Source of the DNA: an uncultured Opitutales bacterium
GTDB taxonomy: Bacteria > Verrucomicrobiota > Verrucomicrobiia > Opitutales > Seribacteraceae
NCBI GenBank assembly: GCA_943789375.1
Contig: CALSTX010000011.1
Span: 1 to 64,000 of the forward strand
Length of the DNA stretch: 64,000 bases
Reading direction: 5' to 3'
Each line of letters starts with the position of its first letter. Position 1 is the first letter of the stretch. A program made the position numbers and the translations under genes. Positions 59,058 to 64,000 of the stretch are shown piece after piece. The notes under the pieces are model-generated. The model saw nothing but the letters and a program-made list of their open reading frames with translations, was not told the DNA's origin and ran no database searches.

Positions 59058-61832
59058 TTACACCTCGTGGTAAAATTTCCCTTTATGCAGGGCGGTGCTT
59101 AGGTCTTCCCTCAGTTCCAAAAAGCGGGACGGAGAAAACGGTTCTTTGGTTTGTAAGGGTTCAATGTTGAAAATGTCTGTGGCGATACCTTGTTCGGTGG
59201 CAATCCTCGCAAATTGAATACTGAACCCGCATTTGGAAATAGTTTTGGCTATTAGATGGAGTAAGCCAACTTGGTCAGGTGCCCGGACCTCAACAATTGT
59301 ACGGTTGAGGGAAACATCGCGGTAAACATCCACTTGGGAGGGTATTTTCTCTCCTAATTTATCTTCGCTGGAAAACCGGCGGGTACGATCTGTTTTCTTT
59401 CGTTTTTCTGAAATTAATTTATCGGGCGAAGCCTGATCATTGAGGAAAGAACGAATGGAGGTTTCGCAATGCTCACGCATTTTTATATCGTCCACAACCC
59501 CACCATTTTTATCCTCCACATAGAAAACATCAATTGCCAGACCATCCTTTCGGGTAACGGCACGGGCACCCAGAATGTTTAGACCAGCGATCGAAAAAGC
59601 CCCGGTTAATTTTTCAAACAAACTATTACGGTCTCGGGTTACGATATCAACCACGGTGAGGGAGCGACGAAGGTCATTTCTCCAATTAATCACAGGTACA
59701 GGAGCTGCAGTTCCACTAGCAAGGTAGCGGTGGATCATATCCACATGTAAACTTACTTCTTCTTTACCGGTGTGGGAAAAGTATCGAATCGGGACCTTTT
59801 CCAGGTGTTCAAGGACTTCCTCTTTGGATACCCCTTCAACCTTAAGGTTTTTGTAGGCATCCTTCAGGGTATTCGGGTCTTTGCGGGCTCGTTTTCCTTC
59901 AAGAACTGACAAGGTGTTGGTGAAGAGTTGCGTATGGAGTTCTTCTTTGTGCGAATTCCAAAGGTCGGGTGCCGTAGCGTTGGCATCGCAAAAAGTATGC
60001 ACATATAAAAAGCGCAGGCGTTGCTCTCCTTCCACGAATTGGGCAAACGAATCAATAACCTCAGGATCTTCGAGGTCAAATTTGTTGGCATAACGTACCA
60101 TTTCCAAATGGTTACGAATCACAAATAAAATACGGTCCCGCATCTCATCAGATACACCAAGCCTGTCCATCATACTAACCGCAATTTCCACACCCCGTTC
60201 ACAATGTCCTTTCGGTCCTTGGTCTTTGCCAAGATCATGAAGAAATAAAATCAAGTAGAGTAAGCCAGGCACTTCATTTTTTCGCAGGGCTTCCAAATAG
60301 TGCTTGGATCCCTTTTTCTTCCCCTGAAAAATTTTGTCAAGAGTCGTGATACAATGAAGAACATGGATGTCCGCGGTAAAGCGGTGGTAGAGGTCATGCT
60401 GTACTTTGCAGGTAAGTCTCCCGAATTCGGGAACAAATCGCCCCAGGACTCCGAGCTCATGCATTTCGCAAAGGGTTGGGCTTACATTGCCGATCTCTTG
60501 GAGAATGGAGCGAAAGGCTACATTTGCCGAAGGCGAATTAATCAGGGCCGAGTCAATTAAGGCCAGCCGGTTTCGTACCAAGGATCGAAGGTCAGGTGCT
60601 AGCTTGGCTGAAAGACGCTGCGAGTGCCGAAATAGCCGAATTAAGCGCTCCGGATCTTCATCAAAAATTTGCAGATTTGGGCTGCTAAGTTCTTCCCCAT
60701 TGAGGTCAAACCCATCTACCTTTTGAAGGGGAGGGGATTGATAAGCTTGAATAACTTTTTTGAAACTGATCGAAGAGGTGGAGCCTGTGGTTGCATGAAC
60801 AAGGCGTTGTTCCAGGATACCTGATAACTGATTAATGGTTCGGGCACGGGAGTAGTAATCGCCCATAAAAAGCTCGACCCTGCGGAAAATATCATCCTCA
60901 TCATACCCAAGGCCCAGGGCAACTTCGGGTTGCTTTTCAAGATGTAAAATATCTACCGGCCGCTTACTTTTAAAATGCAGTTCGTTCCGAACCCGCAAAA
61001 GAAAGGAATAGGCTTCTTCAAAAGACTGGGCTTCTTCTTGGGTAAGAAACTTTTTTTTGATAAGCCCGGGTAGCCCATATTTTTCAAACTTTGCCTTGGT
61101 CATCCACAGAATTCCTTGGTAGTCGCGCAATCCACCCACACCGTTTTTTACATCTGGGGCTTGTAGAAAAACGGTGCTCCCTTTATCAAGCCTTCTCTGT
61201 TCTTGATGGGCGAGGACTTCTTTAAGGTATTGAGCGGGATTATTTTTTCGGCAAAACTTATGGAATTTATCGGTGAATTTTTCCGCAATCTTTCGGTCTC
61301 CGCAAAGATAACGAGCGTCAAGCATGGAGTTCTTATTTCTTATATCCTTTTGAGATTCGATGAGTGCTTCTTTGATCTCCCGGGACGCATGACCTACTTT
61401 CATCCCCGTATCCCACAAGGGATATAGGATTTCCCGGGTCATGGTTTCCTTTAAGTCGTCCAAGGATTTACCCATCGCTGTTTTGGGGTATAGAAACATG
61501 AGGTCGATATCACTGTGAGGGCTCAATTCACCCCGGCCATATCCACCAGTCGCAAGAAGACACATGGGCTTGATTTTCGCCATGCTTTGCTTGGCCACAT
61601 CCATGGCATAGGCAAACAGATTTTGGATCAATACATCAACAATGACCGATCTGGCCCGGGTGAGGCGCAAGCCGGAATCCCCTTTTTGGTGATACCGGTG
61701 GAGCATTTCTTTTTCAAGACGCATGAACTCTTTTATCTGCTCAATTCTTTCTTGATCGGATTGGCCAGAATGAAAAGTCAGTCTTAGTTCGGCATGTTGC
61801 CTTGTTCTTCTAAATAGCGGGTCGTCCTCCAT
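59058..61832 (-). CDS. glnD: PII uridylyltransferase/uridylyl-removing enzyme
   Basis: 924 residues, intact. Nucleotidyltransferase motif GGYGRGELSPHSDIDL at 96-111, helical NT-associated region, HD domain (FTADIHVLHCITTLDKI, LILFLHDLGKDQGPKGHCER with the HD pair), and two ACT domains (SLTVVDIVTRDRNSLFEKLT near 715-770 and TIVEVRAPDQVGLLHLIAKT near 855-905). Senses glutamine and modifies PII proteins. Convergent with the kinase gene, 44 bp apart. Confidence 0.92.
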   Translation of the reverse strand: MEDDPLFRRTRQHAELRLTFHSGQSDQERIEQIKEFMRLEKEMLHRYHQKGDSGLRLTRARSVIVDVLIQNLFAYAMDVAKQSMAKIKPMCLLATGGYGRGELSPHSDIDLMFLYPKTAMGKSLDDLKETMTREILYPLWDTGMKVGHASREIKEALIESQKDIRNKNSMLDARYLCGDRKIAEKFTDKFHKFCRKNNPAQYLKEVLAHQEQRRLDKGSTVFLQAPDVKNGVGGLRDYQGILWMTKAKFEKYGLPGLIKKKFLTQEEAQSFEEAYSFLLRVRNELHFKSKRPVDILHLEKQPEVALGLGYDEDDIFRRVELFMGDYYSRARTINQLSGILEQRLVHATTGSTSSISFKKVIQAYQSPPLQKVDGFDLNGEELSSPNLQIFDEDPERLIRLFRHSQRLSAKLAPDLRSLVRNRLALIDSALINSPSANVAFRSILQEIGNVSPTLCEMHELGVLGRFVPEFGRLTCKVQHDLYHRFTADIHVLHCITTLDKIFQGKKKGSKHYLEALRKNEVPGLLYLILFLHDLGKDQGPKGHCERGVEIAVSMMDRLGVSDEMRDRILFVIRNHLEMVRYANKFDLEDPEVIDSFAQFVEGEQRLRFLYVHTFCDANATAPDLWNSHKEELHTQLFTNTLSVLEGKRARKDPNTLKDAYKNLKVEGVSKEEVLEHLEKVPIRYFSHTGKEEVSLHVDMIHRYLASGTAAPVPVINWRNDLRRSLTVVDIVTRDRNSLFEKLTGAFSIAGLNILGARAVTRKDGLAIDVFYVEDKNGGVVDDIKMREHCETSIRSFLNDQASPDKLISEKRKKTDRTRRFSSEDKLGEKIPSQVDVYRDVSLNRTIVEVRAPDQVGLLHLIAKTISKCGFSIQFARIATEQGIATDIFNIEPLQTKEPFSPSRFLELREDLSTALHKGKFYHEV

Positions 61833-61875
61833 ATCACATTAGGTTTAAATTTCTTATGATTTCTTACAGAAGGGT

Positions 61876-61894
61876 GCGAGATAAAACATCTCGC
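61876..61894. repeat. Short hairpin in the glnD-wzi intergenic region
   Basis: GCGAGA, loop TAAAACA, TCTCGC. It lies between divergent glnD and wzi promoters. A second palindrome (ATACATAATGTAT, 61933-61945) covers the wzi start codon. No T tract, so probably not a terminator; may be a protein site or RNA leader. Confidence 0.4.
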
Positions 61895-61938
61895 TTTGGA
61901 ATTGCTCAGCAAAATAGAGTGATGTATAAGCATACATA

Positions 61939-63459
61939 ATGTATACAAATCATTCTCTTTTACGATGGAGGCATGTCCTTTTGGTTTGGGTGTGTGCTGC
62001 TGGTCTTTTAGGAGCCGAGCCTTTTCTCGCTCCGAATGATCCATTCCTTCGCCATGAAATCCGCCTGCTTGGAGATGAAGGGGGGTTGAACAGTTTACAG
62101 AATACTTGGCCTCTGGATTTGGGTGGTTTGCATGCCATGCGTTCAGATTCCGAACATTCCTATCACATTCGGCTTCTTGATCAGCGTCTTTCTCAAGAGG
62201 GTAACTCTGGGTGGTCTCCCGTATCTGCAACCATTGGGTTGGCAGATGAGCGTGTCACCGCTCGTGGATTTGGCCCAGAACCCCGTTCCAGTTTTGCTAC
62301 CAATGCTTCGGTTTCCTGGATGAATGATCGTTTCGCGGCGAAATTATCGCTGAATGCATTTTACGGAATGCCCCGTGACTGGAAAGGCCGAAAAGATGAA
62401 GGTTTTGCTTTGGATGGTTCCTACATCGCTGCCCGTTTGGGCAATTGGTCTGCCAGTTTTGGACAACAGGAACGCTGGTGGGGCCCAGGTTGGGATGGTA
62501 GCTTGATTTTATCCACCAATGCCCGTCCCATTCCTGCCATATCCATCGACCGCCGTGTGTCCGAGCCCTTTGAGACCAAGTGGTTATCCTGGATCGGCCC
62601 CTGGAGCTTTCATTCCTTTATTGGGCAAATGGAAGACGAGCGGGACCCCGCAATCGATTACCCTAATCATTTTTTGTGGGGTATGAGAGGAGAAGTCGCA
62701 CCAACCATTTTGGATGGTTTAGAAATTGGGTTTTTTCGAACTCTTCAATTAGGGGGAGATGGACGAGATGTTCGCTTCAAAAGTTTTATAGATGCTTTTC
62801 TTTCTCAGGATAATTACGGTGCCAATACTGGACTTACTGATCGATCCAAGGAGCCAGGTAATCAGTTAGCCGGTATTGATTTGCGATGGAAGGTGCTCGA
62901 CGCCCCTATTGCTCTGTATGGCCAAGTTGCCGGTGAAGATGAGGATAAATTTTTGCCCAATTCCTTAATGTTTCAATATGGGTTAGAAGGTTGGACAAAG
63001 TTAAATGATTCTACCCTAAGGATTTTCGCTGAATATGCCGACCTTACCTCTCATTGGTGGACAGGGGATCCCCGTACGAGAAATATTACTTACGGGCACC
63101 ATATTTACAAAGAAGGCTATCGGTATCGCGGTCGCCCTGTTGGGCATTGGGCTGATCAGGACTCTCAAATCCTTAGCATCGGTGGCTTGCTTGTAAATGA
63201 TGAGGGTACAGGGTGGGGGAGTACAATTCGACTTGGTGAGTTGAATGCTGGACCACTACGCAATGCTCCTCCTCACCAGGGAAGTTTGGGGAATAGTTCG
63301 GTCTCGAATGAGGTTACAACAGAATATTTTTCTCTGGATGTTTTCAATGCCCGGCAATACCCAGAATATGGACTTTCGGTTTACACTTCGATCGGTTGGG
63401 AATCACTTGATGTGATTGGAGGAGTAAAGATGATGGGCTTTCAGCTTTCTTATCCGTGA
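61939..63459 (+). CDS. Wzi-family capsule assembly outer membrane protein
   Basis: 506 residues with a signal peptide (RHVLLVWVCAAGLLGAEP). Beta-barrel with the Wzi fingerprint: ATIGLADERVTARGFGPEPR, GQQERWWGPGWDGSLILSTN, RPIPAISIDRRVSEPFETKW, FHSFIGQMEDERDP, LRIFAEYADLTSHWW, YRGRPVGHWADQDSQIL. Wzi helps attach or organise capsular polysaccharide at the outer membrane. It is followed by a polysaccharide export gene, so this is the start of a capsule/exopolysaccharide locus. Confidence 0.85.
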   Translation: MYTNHSLLRWRHVLLVWVCAAGLLGAEPFLAPNDPFLRHEIRLLGDEGGLNSLQNTWPLDLGGLHAMRSDSEHSYHIRLLDQRLSQEGNSGWSPVSATIGLADERVTARGFGPEPRSSFATNASVSWMNDRFAAKLSLNAFYGMPRDWKGRKDEGFALDGSYIAARLGNWSASFGQQERWWGPGWDGSLILSTNARPIPAISIDRRVSEPFETKWLSWIGPWSFHSFIGQMEDERDPAIDYPNHFLWGMRGEVAPTILDGLEIGFFRTLQLGGDGRDVRFKSFIDAFLSQDNYGANTGLTDRSKEPGNQLAGIDLRWKVLDAPIALYGQVAGEDEDKFLPNSLMFQYGLEGWTKLNDSTLRIFAEYADLTSHWWTGDPRTRNITYGHHIYKEGYRYRGRPVGHWADQDSQILSIGGLLVNDEGTGWGSTIRLGELNAGPLRNAPPHQGSLGNSSVSNEVTTEYFSLDVFNARQYPEYGLSVYTSIGWESLDVIGGVKMMGFQLSYP

Positions 63460-63494
63460 CCCGCACCTTTTAACTTTCAGTTTTACTTAAATTT

Positions 63495-64000
63495 ATGAAA
63501 AAAATTACTTTAGCATTTCTATTCTTTTTATTGCAGACGCAAAGTGGGCTCTTTGCTCAATTGGATCCATCGTTGATGTCTAAGCTTTCACAGCTTAGCC
63601 CTCAACAGCGTCAACAACTCATGACTCAAAAATCCATTGGGGGAACTCAACCTGGGGGACTTGCTCCCACAACAGATCTTAAGACTCGTGCCTTGGAAGT
63701 GGAAACACCGGATGAAGAATCTTTTGAATCCCGTTCCAACTTTTTAAAGGATTTGGCTGAGATGGAAGCTATGGTCTCAAAGGATATAGAAAAGTTTGAA
63801 AAAGAAAGGGAAAACAAGGAGTCTTTTTTTGAAAATGAGAGTGCTTTGTCTGAAAGTAAGGTCACTTCTCCAAAAAATCAAAGCAAGTCCAGCGCAAGGA
63901 AATCGAAAAAAGAGCGGATGAGTTTGGCAACTCCACAGTCGACTCGATCAAGCCTTTTGGCTATGACTTATTTGCTTCAGACCCAAGTACTTTTGCACCT
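63495..64000 (+). pseudogene. Polysaccharide export (Wza/SLBB-type) protein, 5' part, frameshifted
   Basis: Signal peptide at ATG 63495 (ITLAFLFFLLQTQSGLFAQ), then a charged helical N-terminus (LSPQQRQQLMTQKSIGGTQP, FLKDLAEMEAMVSKDIEKFE). In the starting frame the sequence becomes meaningless after about 63880. In the next frame it reads VQRKEIEKRADEFGNSTVDS and IKPFGYDLFASDPSTFAP, the stretch that precedes the export domain in Opitutales-type Wza proteins. The likely indel is in the A6 run at 63872-63877, a homopolymer, so a sequencing error is quite possible here. Runs off the window. Confidence 0.7.

Noticed and set aside
63872-63900. Programmed frameshifting in the export gene
   Set aside because: No slippery heptamer with a downstream pseudoknot is evident, and export proteins of this family are not known to use it.
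1-64000. tRNA, rRNA or CRISPR array
   Set aside because: No cloverleaf T-loop signature, rRNA conserved segment or regularly spaced repeats were seen anywhere on either strand by eye.

Overview
The window looks like chromosomal DNA from a marine-type Verrucomicrobiota bacterium, most likely near Opitutales/Puniceicoccales. This is inferred, not proven, from the DUF3450-ExbB-ExbD-TonB-TPR operon type, the surface modules of the NLSTR...VGG.GV.G kind, the Trp/Tyr-rich C-terminal surface domain and the PurSQL-type purine genes. No rRNA, tRNA, CRISPR array or transposase was seen.

Layout. 1-10.3 kb: cell-surface proteins and a small O-antigen/LPS-type island (methyltransferase, tandem glycosyltransferase, kinase-like protein, Wzt-like ABC ATPase). 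The island lies between two 891-bp inverted repeat arms (1311-2201 and 7808-8698). 10.3-18.8 kb (minus strand): a TonB energy-transduction and TonB-dependent receptor operon, largely broken by frameshifts. 19.0-21.9 kb: a broken sugar-nucleotide reductase followed by intact rfbB and rfbA. 21.9-26.1 kb: metK, ahcY with a clear terminator, obg and two small genes. 26.2-27.0 kb: a yaaA remnant. 27.1-37.0 kb: a two-partner-secretion-like locus (TpsB, broken TpsA, broken FecR) plus three large surface proteins, bracketed by a 225-bp direct repeat. 37.1-39.9 kb: a TerB-like protein and a duplicated membrane-anchored protein of unknown family. 40.2-48.9 kb: a complete Mrp/Mnh-type cation/proton antiporter operon. 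49-56.6 kb: lytic transglycosylase, XerC/D recombinase and the purS-FAH-purQ-purL-purF cluster. 56.7-64 kb: HNH nuclease, GAF histidine kinase, glnD, Wzi-like capsule protein and the start of a frameshifted polysaccharide export gene.

The main pattern is a split in gene integrity. About 27 kb of core metabolism and antiporter genes (metK, ahcY, obg, mrp operon, xer, pur, glnD) read through without a single frameshift. The TonB system, TpsA, the LPS island, yaaA and other accessory genes carry some 25 or more single-base frameshifts. Random sequencing error should hit both classes, so ongoing gene decay is the better reading, although a few lesions sit in homopolymers and need read-level checking.

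The most novel items are: (i) the inverted repeat arms whose two frameshifts are complementary, so that one crossover between them would flip the island and restore one intact surface gene; and (ii) a Trp/Tyr-rich C-terminal domain found at six places on otherwise unrelated secreted proteins, which looks like a shared surface-attachment or sorting module.
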